NCBI GenBank assembly: GCA_023393115.1 | Contig: JAEWMS010000077.1 | Location: forward strand, 1-64,000 | Direction: 5' to 3' | Origin: Bacillota bacterium | Lineage (GTDB): Bacteria > Bacillota > Clostridia > Acetivibrionales > DSM-1351 | DNA: 64,000 nucleotides | Shown: positions 25,987 through 34,019 of the stretch, one piece after another | How positions within the stretch are numbered: position 1 is the first letter of the stretch | Layout of the letters: each line of letters opens with the position of its first letter | Notes under the pieces: generated by a model | Databases searched by the model: none | What the model was told of the DNA's origin: nothing | What the model saw: the letters and a program-made list of their open reading frames with translations, nothing else | Made by a program: the position numbers and the translations under genes

Positions 25987-27042
25987 TTATTTTAGAATTT
26001 CCTTAATCTTGTTTAGAATTTCTTTCTGGCTTGGAACCATTCCACCCATACGTCCATAGAAATGTACCGGACGCTTTCCATTTACGGCAAGACGAACATC
26101 CTCTACCATTTGACCTGCACTAAGTTCAACACTCAGGAATGCTTTCGGAGTCTCTGCATACTGTTCGAATGCAGCTGTTGGGAAAGGCCAAAGAGTTATT
26201 GGACGTATAAGTCCGACTTTAATACCTTCTTGCTCAGCTGACTTTATAACATTCTTTATAATACGAGCAATAGTACCATAAGCTGTTACTATTATATCTG
26301 CATTTTCACAGTTGTAGGCTTCATAGCGAACCTCATTTTGCTCTATTTGTCTGTACTTCGCCTGCAGCTTAAGATTGTGTTTTTCAAGAACTTCAGGATT
26401 TATGTATATAGATGTTACATCATTGGATTCTCTCTGCATTTTGGTTCCTGTGGTAGCCCAGTTCTTATCTGCCTGGTATATGTCTTCCTGATCCTTGAAT
26501 TCTACTGCTTCCATCATCTGTCCCAGCATACCGTCACCCATTATCATGGTACAAATTCTGTATTTATCAGAAATGTTGAAGGACTCTACTGTTAATTCAT
26601 ATAGTTCCTGAACACTTGACGGGGCTAGTACTACCATCTTGTAGTCACCATGTCCTCCACCTTTTACGGCTTGGAAATAGTCACACTGAGCAGGTAATAT
26701 ACCACCGAGGCCAGGACCACAGCGTACAATATTAACTACAACGCAGGGAAGTTCTGCACCTGCGATATATGATAGGCCTTCCTGTTTCAAGCTTATTCCC
26801 GGACTTGATGAAGAGGTGAGTACACGTGCTCCTGCTGCTGCAGCACCGTACACCATATTAATAGCGGCTACTTCACTTTCAGCCTGAACAAAAGTCCCGT
26901 TAACTTCAGGCATTTTTTTAGCCATGTAATGAGCAATTTCTGTTTGCGGTGTAATCGGATATCCGAAATAATGCTTACAACCTGCTCTCATTGCGGCTTC
27001 CGCAATTACTTCATTACCCTTCATTAATAATTTTTCAGACAT
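25987..27042 (-). CDS. korA: 2-oxoacid:ferredoxin oxidoreductase, alpha subunit (KorA/VorB)
   Basis: A 351-residue subunit with the pyrimidine-binding fold (YPITPQTEIAHYMAKKMPE, then QAESEVAAINMVYGAAAAGA, where the Glu should activate TPP) and a C-terminal transketolase-like domain (VTAYGTIARIIKNVI, then GLIRPITLWPFP). Close clostridial relatives are usually named 3-methyl-2-oxobutanoate dehydrogenase VorB or 2-oxoglutarate synthase KorA. ATG follows GGAGG. The region before it contains several hairpins separating it from korD. Confidence 0.93.
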   Translation of the reverse strand: MSEKLLMKGNEVIAEAAMRAGCKHYFGYPITPQTEIAHYMAKKMPEVNGTFVQAESEVAAINMVYGAAAAGARVLTSSSSPGISLKQEGLSYIAGAELPCVVVNIVRCGPGLGGILPAQCDYFQAVKGGGHGDYKMVVLAPSSVQELYELTVESFNISDKYRICTMIMGDGMLGQMMEAVEFKDQEDIYQADKNWATTGTKMQRESNDVTSIYINPEVLEKHNLKLQAKYRQIEQNEVRYEAYNCENADIIVTAYGTIARIIKNVIKSAEQEGIKVGLIRPITLWPFPTAAFEQYAETPKAFLSVELSAGQMVEDVRLAVNGKRPVHFYGRMGGMVPSQKEILNKIKEILK

Positions 27043-27057
27043 TTTTATCCTCCATTT

Positions 27058-27158
27058 CGCTGCTTAGCAGCGATATAAATAGTATTGAAAAAGTCGTTCA
27101 CGGCTTTTTACTGCGCGGGGGAAACTCGATGTTCACAAATATTCTGTACTACCCGCGC
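27058..27158 (-). other. Hairpin cluster between korD and korA
   Basis: Three inverted repeats lie in the 118-bp spacer. CGCTGC/GCAGCG (27058-27072) sits just upstream of the korA ribosome site. AAAAAGTCG/CGGCTTTTT (27088-27109) resembles a terminator, with TTTTT on the minus strand. GCGCGGG/CCCGCGC (27113-27158) encloses 32 bases and stands out for GC content. They may cause partial termination or RNA processing after korD. Confidence 0.55.
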
Positions 27159-27160
27159 TT

Positions 27161-27367
27161 TTACTTTTCAACTTCGATAACGCAATCAGGACAAATAGTA
27201 GCACAGAAGGCACATCCGATACATTTTTCCATTTCGTCTACACCAGCTGGATGAAAGCCTTTCTGATTTAATTTGTCAGATTTCATTATGACAATTTTCT
27301 TGGGACATACTGTTACACAAAGCTTACAGCCTTTGCATCTTTCCTCATGAAATATTACTTTTGCCAT
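27161..27367 (-). CDS. korD: 2-oxoacid:ferredoxin oxidoreductase, delta subunit (2[4Fe-4S] ferredoxin)
   Basis: A 68-residue ferredoxin-like subunit with two full cluster motifs: CKGCKLCVTVCPKK near the N terminus and CIGCAFCATICPDC near the C terminus. It carries electrons from the TPP-binding core to free ferredoxin. The ATG used has GTGAGG about 8 bases upstream; a longer TTG-started form has no site. It is the first gene of the korDABC run, behind a well-matched promoter, and the hairpin cluster follows it. Confidence 0.93.
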   Translation of the reverse strand: MAKVIFHEERCKGCKLCVTVCPKKIVIMKSDKLNQKGFHPAGVDEMEKCIGCAFCATICPDCVIEVEK

Positions 27368-27527
27368 TTTAAGAACCTCACTTGTTTTTATTATTTGAGC
27401 CAATTACCACTGGATATAGCGAAGAAATCAGACCTACTAGAGTGTTGGTCAGTAGTTGTAAAATCCGGAAATCAAAATAATTGACTAATTGATTTTTTAG
27501 TAATTTAGCGAACTAAAACTATTGTTT

Positions 27528-27556
27528 ATTATAAAACTCTTTGATGGTATTTGCAA
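27528..27556 (-). promoter_or_regulatory. Predicted promoter of the kor operon
   Basis: Minus-strand TTGCAA (27556-27551), 17 bp, TATAAT (27533-27528), about 160 bp upstream of korD. The perfect -10 and spacing support a sigma-A promoter. Confidence 0.7.
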
Positions 27557-27612
27557 GTTAATTACTATCAGTTGAAAGCCTATAGTAATCGACTTTGGTA
27601 AGCATTACCATT

Positions 27613-29313
27613 TTAGGTCCACTGTCCTTTTAACATAAATTCCCGGGCTCTGTTTTCTGCCTTCTCTACCATTTTTTCATCATAGCCTAGAATTTTTAAC
27701 AGCTTTATTGCATTTCGAGTTGATGCTTTTCCCGGATAGATTTTATAATCAAATGCAATATTGTCTTCTTCAAAAAATTCCTGAAAATGATAATTATCGA
27801 CTTTCTCATACAGAATTTGAGCTAATTCTATATCATGTGTGGCGCACAAGCATATACAGTTACTTAGGGCAATGTAGCCCATTATTTCTGAAGATGCAGC
27901 TATCCTTTCTATTGTGTTTGTGCCTCGCAGAACTTCATCTATTACACAAAGTACTGGAACTCTTGGGTTAATACCCTGAATTATCCTCTTTAGAGATTTT
28001 ATTTCTACTATATAATAGCTCTCATTTGCTTGCAGATTATCATTAATTGCCATAGAGCTATAAATATTAAAGAAACATGACCTGTATTCTCTTGCCAGAC
28101 AGGTATAAATAGTTTGAGCAAAAATAGCATTTATTGCAACGGATTTCAGAAAGGTTGATTTGCCCGATGCATTTGAGCCGGTTATCAGGACAGATTTTGA
28201 TGTAGCAAAGTCATTAGCAACAGGTTTTTCTACCAACGGATGGTACAGTTCTGTAAACTTAATCTCAGCAGTGTAATTATCATTAGAGTAATTATCAGCT
28301 TTGTTATTACTTATAGTATTACAAGGCTCTAGGTCAGGATATGTGTAGTATTCAAGGCTATCTCTGTATGAAGCGACAGCTATAAGACTCTCAAGCTCGC
28401 CCAGGGTTTCATAAATTGTTTCAAACTCTGCTCTGTATTTCTCAATTATTCTGAAAATACTATGATAGGTTATTGGTTCGCCCAGAAAGAATATTTTTAT
28501 GATTTCCAAAAAGTAATTTTGGGAAGTATAAAACATGAAAAATATAGTATTCAGACTAATTCCTTTAACCTTATCCGAACTCTTCTTAAGTTTATCGGTG
28601 AATTCCTTGATTTGTTCATATGGCAGCCGAGCAATTCTTTTAGCCGTACTTATCATGTTAACAAGGTAACCTAACGATTGCGAGTGTCCTACAATCTGGT
28701 CTCTTGCTTTAAAATACATTGTAACATTCAGTACCATTGACGCAAAGAATAAGATTACTGCTGCAGGATATACAGCAGCTATAAAAGGGGTCAGTATAAA
28801 AGCAACAGATAAAATTTTATAAAACAGACCGCTTTTTCCAAGACCTCTTCTTTTTCCGCTTATGTATTCAGATAAATATAAATGCTTCAATTTACCCAAC
28901 TGTGACAATAAAATCTGTACCTTTTCTCTTTCGGAGCTATTAGTTTGGAAGTACTCAATCAGACTATTTCTTTTATGCAAAACCTCCTTGTTATATGACA
29001 GCTCTCTCAGCAGCTTATATAAGTATTCCTCTCCTATATCAGTCTGAGTATTGTTGAGCCTTGAGAATACTCTGTTCATATCAAGGTCATTCCAGGTTAT
29101 ATCATCAATGTAAAAGCTTTGGCAGTTATTCCTTATATTATTGAAATAGCTGCCGACAGAACCATAATAATCTGGGGTATACTCACTGTCAGGTATCTTT
29201 CCCCACTGAAGCTGTATGTTTCTTCTGCTTTTTCTGTCATGTGTAAGCTTACCGTATACACTAAATAAAATATATCCTGCAATAACTGCTAAAAAGAAAT
29301 ATAAAACTGTCAT
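27613..29313 (-). CDS. Membrane-anchored MutS-like ATPase
   Basis: A 566-residue protein whose last 200 residues are the MutS-family ATPase: Walker A GSNASGKST, then AREYRSCFFNIYSSM, Walker B VLCVIDEVLRGTN and the ATHD switch. The N-terminal half has a membrane helix (about residues 2-19) and a hydrophobic pair near 170-205, followed by helical segments resembling the MutS core/lever region. The mismatch-reading N-terminal domain of MutS is absent. So it is unlikely to do classical mismatch repair; a DNA- or membrane-linked role is open. ATG follows GGAG. It lies between the kor operon and a P-loop ATPase gene on the same strand. Confidence 0.85.
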   Translation of the reverse strand: MTVLYFFLAVIAGYILFSVYGKLTHDRKSRRNIQLQWGKIPDSEYTPDYYGSVGSYFNNIRNNCQSFYIDDITWNDLDMNRVFSRLNNTQTDIGEEYLYKLLRELSYNKEVLHKRNSLIEYFQTNSSEREKVQILLSQLGKLKHLYLSEYISGKRRGLGKSGLFYKILSVAFILTPFIAAVYPAAVILFFASMVLNVTMYFKARDQIVGHSQSLGYLVNMISTAKRIARLPYEQIKEFTDKLKKSSDKVKGISLNTIFFMFYTSQNYFLEIIKIFFLGEPITYHSIFRIIEKYRAEFETIYETLGELESLIAVASYRDSLEYYTYPDLEPCNTISNNKADNYSNDNYTAEIKFTELYHPLVEKPVANDFATSKSVLITGSNASGKSTFLKSVAINAIFAQTIYTCLAREYRSCFFNIYSSMAINDNLQANESYYIVEIKSLKRIIQGINPRVPVLCVIDEVLRGTNTIERIAASSEIMGYIALSNCICLCATHDIELAQILYEKVDNYHFQEFFEEDNIAFDYKIYPGKASTRNAIKLLKILGYDEKMVEKAENRAREFMLKGQWT

Positions 29314-29335
29314 ATTAACTCCATTTCGCTGCTAA

Positions 29336-30016
29336 CTAGCCCCTGTTCCAGGGCAGATGAATCTGTTTTCTTAGGGGCAGCAATTCTGAACCGCTTAATT
29401 GCGTGCTATCCAATTGACTGATAACAGACTCCATTCCAGCCGTTATGCCTATGGGGATTCCCAATTTATTTGAAACCTGTGATATTATTCTGTTACCCTC
29501 CAGTATTATTTCAGGCGTAGTTTCCTCAAGAAGATTACTATTATTAATCAATTTAGTAACCTTTATTTTTGCACTCTCCTCAATCAATGAAATCATTTCA
29601 ATGATTTTTTCAGGAGTATCTGTCATTCCTCTTCTGGTATTTATGACAAAAAACATTTCATAATCATCACTAAGTATCTCTTCCTTGAACCTTGCTACCG
29701 CCTTGGCTCCCAAGTCATCTCCTCCAACGTCCAGCACAGCCTTATATCCTTTCTTTTGTAAAAGTGAATAAATTTCTGGAGGAATTGCCGGGACATCCAC
29801 ATTTGTATTGGCATACATGGGCAGAATAACCCAGATATTATTCCTTTCAAGTTCTTCCTTAGCATCGGCTGTTCTGAAATATGGATTTACTATATCAAAA
29901 TCCACAATAGAGGTCTTATAATTTGACTCTGCCAGTCTTAATGCATAATTGACAGCAACTTCGGTTTTTCCACTGCCGAAATGCCCTGTAAAAATATTTA
30001 TTCTTTTTTCAAACAT
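29336..30016 (-). CDS. P-loop ATPase, CobQ/MinD-like
   Basis: A 226-residue nucleotide-binding protein. Residues 10-20 form a P-loop (TGHFGSGKTEVA), followed by SIVDFDIVNPYFR with an Asp that suits the deviant SIMIBI class. VLDVGGDDLGAKAV provides the Walker B region. The fold resembles MinD/ParA/CobB-type ATPases, but no membrane-targeting helix or dethiobiotin-synthase motif is visible. Similar genes are often near 2-oxoacid:ferredoxin oxidoreductase genes in clostridia (from memory). It is 22 bp upstream of the MutS-like gene on the minus strand, suggesting one transcript. Function unknown. Confidence 0.75.
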   Translation of the reverse strand: MFEKRINIFTGHFGSGKTEVAVNYALRLAESNYKTSIVDFDIVNPYFRTADAKEELERNNIWVILPMYANTNVDVPAIPPEIYSLLQKKGYKAVLDVGGDDLGAKAVARFKEEILSDDYEMFFVINTRRGMTDTPEKIIEMISLIEESAKIKVTKLINNSNLLEETTPEIILEGNRIISQVSNKLGIPIGITAGMESVISQLDSTQLSGSELLPLRKQIHLPWNRG

Positions 30017-30089
30017 TACTTATCTCCATTCTATTTCTAAGCTTTTGGACAAAATTCAACCTGTTGTCTCACGAAAGCATCTGTTGGTT

Positions 30090-30857
30090 TTAGCCCTTAC
30101 TATTCCACTCGATAAGGTCCTTAATTACTTCTCCTGCAATGATAAGCCCCATAACAGATGGTACAAAGGGCAGGCTTCCCGGAATCTGGTGTTTGACAGT
30201 GCACTTCCTTGTTGAACCTTTAGGGCAGATACATCCTGCACTGCAACTGGAACTCTCAGTTTCCACAGGCTTTCGCGGCTCTTCCTTTGAATAGACCACC
30301 TTAAGTTTCTTTATTCCTCTGAGTCTTAGCTCTTTTCTGACCACCTTTGCAAGGGGATCAACAGAGGTTTTATATATATCTGACACCTCAAATCTGGTGG
30401 GATCTAGCTTGTTTCCTGCTCCCATGGCACTGATTATAGGAATTCCCATCTCATTTGCTCTTACAACCAGGTCAATTTTTGCAGTAACGGTATCTATTGC
30501 ATCAACAATATAGTCACAGGTTCTGTCCAGTATTTCTTCTGCCACCTCTGGCATATAAAACTTCTGAATTATGGTGACCTCACACTTTGGATTTATTTCC
30601 AAAACTCTGTCCCTCATCGCTTCAACCTTTGGTTTACCTACAGTCTTTCGTGTGGCATGCAGCTGCCTGTTCAGGTTTGTAAGGCACACGCAATCATCGT
30701 CAATAAGTACGATTTTGCCCAGACCGCATCTCACCAGAGCTTCAACAGTATATGAACCTACCCCACCCACTCCAAATACTGCAACTTTACTGTTCTGAAG
30801 TTTTTCTAAACCTACTTTTCCTATAATCAATTCATTTCGTGAAAATTCATTTAGCAT
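30090..30857 (-). CDS. tcdA: tRNA threonylcarbamoyladenosine dehydratase (TcdA/ThiF family)
   Basis: A 255-residue E1-like enzyme that uses ATP to cyclise t6A at position 37 of ANN-decoding tRNAs. The Rossmann ATP-binding loop GVGGVGSYTVEAL lies at about residues 30-42, followed by the DDDCVCLTNLNRQ segment that is diagnostic for the family, and YIVDAIDTVTAK. A cysteine-rich insert (SCSAGCICPKGSTRKC) near residue 210 matches TcdA proteins. ATG follows GGAGTAGACAT. It is upstream of the P-loop ATPase gene by 73 bp. Molybdopterin/thiamin E1 enzymes are alternatives but the NLNRQLHA context favours TcdA. Confidence 0.88.
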   Translation of the reverse strand: MLNEFSRNELIIGKVGLEKLQNSKVAVFGVGGVGSYTVEALVRCGLGKIVLIDDDCVCLTNLNRQLHATRKTVGKPKVEAMRDRVLEINPKCEVTIIQKFYMPEVAEEILDRTCDYIVDAIDTVTAKIDLVVRANEMGIPIISAMGAGNKLDPTRFEVSDIYKTSVDPLAKVVRKELRLRGIKKLKVVYSKEEPRKPVETESSSCSAGCICPKGSTRKCTVKHQIPGSLPFVPSVMGLIIAGEVIKDLIEWNSKG

Positions 30858-30961
30858 ATGTCTACTCCGTTATTTATATTGTTAGGATAATGTGTATGTA
30901 TATCTTGTGAATTAATAATCTTTAAATTTATAGATCTATTTATAAATTATTTCTTATATGA

Positions 30962-31555
30962 TTATCTTATACCCCGGGTTGCTCCGCAAACTTCAACCAG
31001 CCTTTTGGCTGATATGAAGGCCCTCTTTATAGCATTTTCATCTTCCTTCGCAGGTCTCACAGCACACACGCCGTGGTGCCCGCAGTCATCATTAATAAAA
31101 CCGTCTCCAACTATAAGCATTCCGTTAACCAGCATCATATCGTGCATAGCCTTCAGTGTTGTTTCCTGTCCTCCAAACCTTGAAGCACCTACACTGACTC
31201 CAAGTCCTACTTTATTATATAACCACTTATTTGCTCGTACACGTCTTGTTTTATCAAACATTGCCTTAAGCTGTGCAGACACACTTCCAAAGTATACCGG
31301 GCTTCCGATCACTATTCCATCAGCCTTTTTCATAGTTTCAAAGGCCTCTTCAAGACTTGTCCCTTTATAGCATCCGCCAGTACATGGATTTGAACATACA
31401 GTACAAAAGCTGTTTTTTTGTTCATTCATTATCACTCCTATATCAAGCAGAGTAGTTTGGGCTCCAAGTTTAGAACATTCCTCAAGTACCTTTTCAACCA
31501 GAAAGCTTGTACTTCCCTGTTTGTTAGGGCTTCCATTAAGACCGACAATATACAT
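30962..31555 (-). CDS. Flavodoxin-like NAD(P)H-dependent oxidoreductase
   Basis: A 197-residue FMN-binding protein of the iron-sulfur flavoprotein/NADPH-dependent FMN reductase group. GLNGSPNKQGST near the N terminus is the phosphate-binding loop, and GIVIGSPVYFGSVSAQLKAM the second FMN-contacting segment. Between them, CTVCSNPC with a further GGC resembles the compact cysteine cluster that binds [4Fe-4S] in iron-sulfur flavoproteins. Such proteins move electrons between ferredoxin and other carriers, or reduce oxidants, in anaerobes. The ATG used has GGAG 8 bases upstream; longer starts lack one. Confidence 0.85.
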   Translation of the reverse strand: MYIVGLNGSPNKQGSTSFLVEKVLEECSKLGAQTTLLDIGVIMNEQKNSFCTVCSNPCTGGCYKGTSLEEAFETMKKADGIVIGSPVYFGSVSAQLKAMFDKTRRVRANKWLYNKVGLGVSVGASRFGGQETTLKAMHDMMLVNGMLIVGDGFINDDCGHHGVCAVRPAKEDENAIKRAFISAKRLVEVCGATRGIR

Positions 31556-31604
31556 GACTATCAACTCCATTATGAATATATGCGTACTCTTAAAAGAATA
31601 CACT

Positions 31605-31643
31605 AATTAAAAAATTAAAACAAGGGACTGATAATTCAGCCCC
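31605..31643 (-). terminator. Terminator of the 31643-32521 gene
   Basis: An 8-bp stem (GGGGCTGA/TCAGTCCC, one G-U pair) with a 4-base loop, starting at the stop codon and followed on the minus strand by TTGTTTTAATTTTTT. Confidence 0.85.
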
Positions 31644-32521
31644 TACTCTTTAACCGTCCTTGTCTCCAAGTCATATAAAAATATATTTTCTTTTACCTTT
31701 TCCCGCCCATCCCTGGCTCTAATTATTTGTCTGAGTTCAAAAGTGTTGTTATCCTTCCATTTTTGAAATTCATAACTATAAATATACATTTCATTAGTCA
31801 TACATGTCTTCTCGGGTATAATATCCTTACTGCTGTCAAAGACTTGAAAGTTGTCTTTACATCTATAAATAATTACGGTTCTTTTTTCATTGTAAATAAT
31901 ATTTTGAGAATTGGCCGAATAGGAGCAGGCATTGTATTTACCATCCGATGTTAATATAAATTTATCAAAGCTTCCCTCAACATAACAAAGCTTCTCCAGC
32001 CTGGAGTTCTTAAGATCATATGAAAACATTGAAGTGCGAGGGTACTTACCGGCTGCTTTCCCTTCAAACAAAAAATATAGTTTCTTAAGTTTCTCATTTA
32101 GGACCATATTCTTTATTGTATAGCTATTCGGATGTTTCTCTCTTAGTCCGAATATATTTCTTATTTCTTTGAACTTTGCGGAATCTACCCATTGTGATAC
32201 CTTTTTGCCATTAATCCTGTAGGTCAGCTTAAGAGCTATTAACCCATACTCATCTTCAACCAGGTTAGCTCTGATATTCATTTCCGGATTATTGTTAAAT
32301 ATATTTACTTCTTCCTGCTTCCTATCAATGATATCACCTTGAACCTTAATAGAATTAAATCCATTATCCGGTACATCGAATAAATTAGATTTACCAACCT
32401 CAATTCCCGGGGGATAAGTTGCTTTGGTATGTTTGGCCTGAGGCTTGCTGAGTAAAATGGTCCCGCTGATGAGGACCGATAGCATAAAGACATATATAAT
32501 AGATAAATAAAGTTTTTTCAT
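31643..32521 (-). CDS. Exported protein of unknown function
   Basis: I do not recognise this 292-residue protein. It begins with two lysines and a hydrophobic stretch (LYLSIIYVFMLSVLISGTILL) that is a signal peptide or anchor; no lipobox cysteine is evident. The mature part is rich in beta-strand-like patterns with a recurring Y-D-L/Y-x-F-(x)-K theme (MFSYDLKNSRLEKLCYVEG, later IFLYDLETRTV), suggesting a propeller-like or repeat fold. ATG follows GGAGG. It is alone between the flavodoxin-like gene and the amidohydrolase gene, and ends at its own terminator. Confidence 0.7.
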   Translation of the reverse strand: MKKLYLSIIYVFMLSVLISGTILLSKPQAKHTKATYPPGIEVGKSNLFDVPDNGFNSIKVQGDIIDRKQEEVNIFNNNPEMNIRANLVEDEYGLIALKLTYRINGKKVSQWVDSAKFKEIRNIFGLREKHPNSYTIKNMVLNEKLKKLYFLFEGKAAGKYPRTSMFSYDLKNSRLEKLCYVEGSFDKFILTSDGKYNACSYSANSQNIIYNEKRTVIIYRCKDNFQVFDSSKDIIPEKTCMTNEMYIYSYEFQKWKDNNTFELRQIIRARDGREKVKENIFLYDLETRTVKE

Positions 32522-32675
32522 TAATGCCTCCTTCCAAAAAAATATCTACATTGTATTTTATACAAAAACGTTAAATGTATTTACAATATAATATTATTTT
32601 GTGAAATTCGGCATTAAAGAGAATAAGTCTTTCTATATTATGGTCGATCTCAGCTAGACAGCTATACCGTCCCCA

Positions 32676-33533
32676 TTAAAGACTAAACAACCTTTTTGCA
32701 TTACCACTGAAAATCAATTCTTTTTGGCTGTTATCGAGGTTAAAATTCATTATTCTTTGCAAATCATGTATCGGGCTTCCCCATGGGAAGTCTGAGCCGA
32801 ATACAACTTTTACGGCACCTATTTCATTTATAATGGAAATAACCTCCTTGTCATCGGGCCAACTTGGCTCGTTAACATCAATGATTTCTGGATAACCAGT
32901 GATAACTATCGAAGTATCAAAGTATACATTATTATACTTCTTGGATACATCCAAACAACGCTCTACATTACCATCTGCCATGTGTGCCAGAATAATGGGT
33001 AGTTCAGGGTATTTCTGAATTACCGGCAGTATACATTCAAAATCGGAGTATTCGTTTAACCTGGCGTTCGATACTCGTCCGCAATGTATTAATATTGAAA
33101 AATGCTTCTCATTGCAGGTTCTATACAAATCATCGAGTCTTTCATCCCTTACATCAAACCCCTGAGCCATTGGATGTAATTTAATTCCCTTTGCTCCGAG
33201 TTCAATATAATTTTCAAGGTGCTCAGTTAGGACTCCTTCCATTTCCGGATGAAAGCTAACGAGAGGTACTAGTTTACCTTTAGAATTTTTTGCTGTTTCC
33301 AGTGTCCATAAATTGTTCTGATGAATTATTTTTGGAGGTGCAAAGTTAACCATGACAGTCCGGTCTATTCCTCCTGCCTCCATATTATTTAATACGTTGT
33401 TAATTGTGCCATTGCCGGGATTTCTAAACTCTATATCGTATATCCTGTTGAAAGAGGATATTATTTTACCTGCAACATCATCATCGGCAAAAGTATGAAC
33501 ATGACTATCAATTATTTCTATATTATTTACCAT
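32676..33533 (-). CDS. Amidohydrolase family protein (Amidohydro_2)
   Basis: A 285-residue TIM-barrel hydrolase. The metal site shows as DSHVHTF near the N terminus (HxH), GIKLHPM with a further His, ILIHCGR, ILAHMADG and a final Asp in VFGSDFPWG. This order matches the amidohydrolase-related group (ACMSD/uronate-isomerase-like) rather than TatD. Reactions in the group include decarboxylation and hydrolysis of cyclic amides; the substrate is unknown. ATG follows GAGGACAAT. It diverges from the ferredoxin gene over about 200 bp. Confidence 0.85.
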   Translation of the reverse strand: MVNNIEIIDSHVHTFADDDVAGKIISSFNRIYDIEFRNPGNGTINNVLNNMEAGGIDRTVMVNFAPPKIIHQNNLWTLETAKNSKGKLVPLVSFHPEMEGVLTEHLENYIELGAKGIKLHPMAQGFDVRDERLDDLYRTCNEKHFSILIHCGRVSNARLNEYSDFECILPVIQKYPELPIILAHMADGNVERCLDVSKKYNNVYFDTSIVITGYPEIIDVNEPSWPDDKEVISIINEIGAVKVVFGSDFPWGSPIHDLQRIMNFNLDNSQKELIFSGNAKRLFSL

Positions 33534-33741
33534 ATTGTCCTCTAAAGCAGCCGTATCAATAGCTGCATAAAATTAATTTTGCTTGGTATTTTAGTTCAAT
33601 TAAAATATAACGCAAGTTAAGTATAAAATCAATATATAGAAAGTACATTGTATACACCATTTCAAGCAACAATTTTATGGGATATTATTAAGTTAATTAT
33701 GTAATAATATCTTTAGAAAAAAATAATTCAGGAGGTATGAA

Positions 33742-33933
33742 ATGAGAGCATCGGTAGATCAAGATGGCTGTATAAGCTGTGGATTGTGCGTATCAATTTG
33801 TCCGTCGGTATTCAGTATGAATGAAGATGATAAAGCCCAGGCCATAGATGAGGATATTCCGGATGAATATAACCAGGATGCTGAAGATGCCAGAGATGGC
33901 TGTCCTGTCAGTGTTATAGACCTGACTGAATAA
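33742..33933 (+). CDS. Single-cluster ferredoxin
   Basis: A 63-residue acidic ferredoxin with one cluster motif, CISCGLCVSICP, and a distant fourth-type cysteine in DGCPVSVI near the C terminus. This is the pattern of monocluster [4Fe-4S] ferredoxins of the Bacillus/Thermotoga type. It carries electrons at low potential and could serve the Kor complex or other oxidoreductases. ATG follows GGAGGT. It is transcribed alone toward a bidirectional terminator shared with the ABC-2 exporter operon. Confidence 0.93.
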   Translation: MRASVDQDGCISCGLCVSICPSVFSMNEDDKAQAIDEDIPDEYNQDAEDARDGCPVSVIDLTE

Positions 33934-33980
33934 TTGAAGCCCTGAAATAATTGTAATAAAACAAATTGCTACACAGTCAA

Positions 33981-34009
33981 AACCACCCTGAACAAACGTC
34001 AGGGTGGTT
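33981..34009. terminator. Bidirectional terminator between ferredoxin and ABC-2 genes
   Basis: An 11-bp perfect stem (AACCACCCTGA/TCAGGGTGGTT) with a 7-base loop. On the minus strand it is followed by TTTT, and convergent genes end on both sides. Confidence 0.85.
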
Positions 34010-34019
34010 AATCTTTGAA

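Noticed and set aside
29336..30016. Dethiobiotin synthetase or MinD assignment for the P-loop ATPase
   Set aside because: The P-loop fits broadly, but the specific motifs and the MinD membrane helix are missing.
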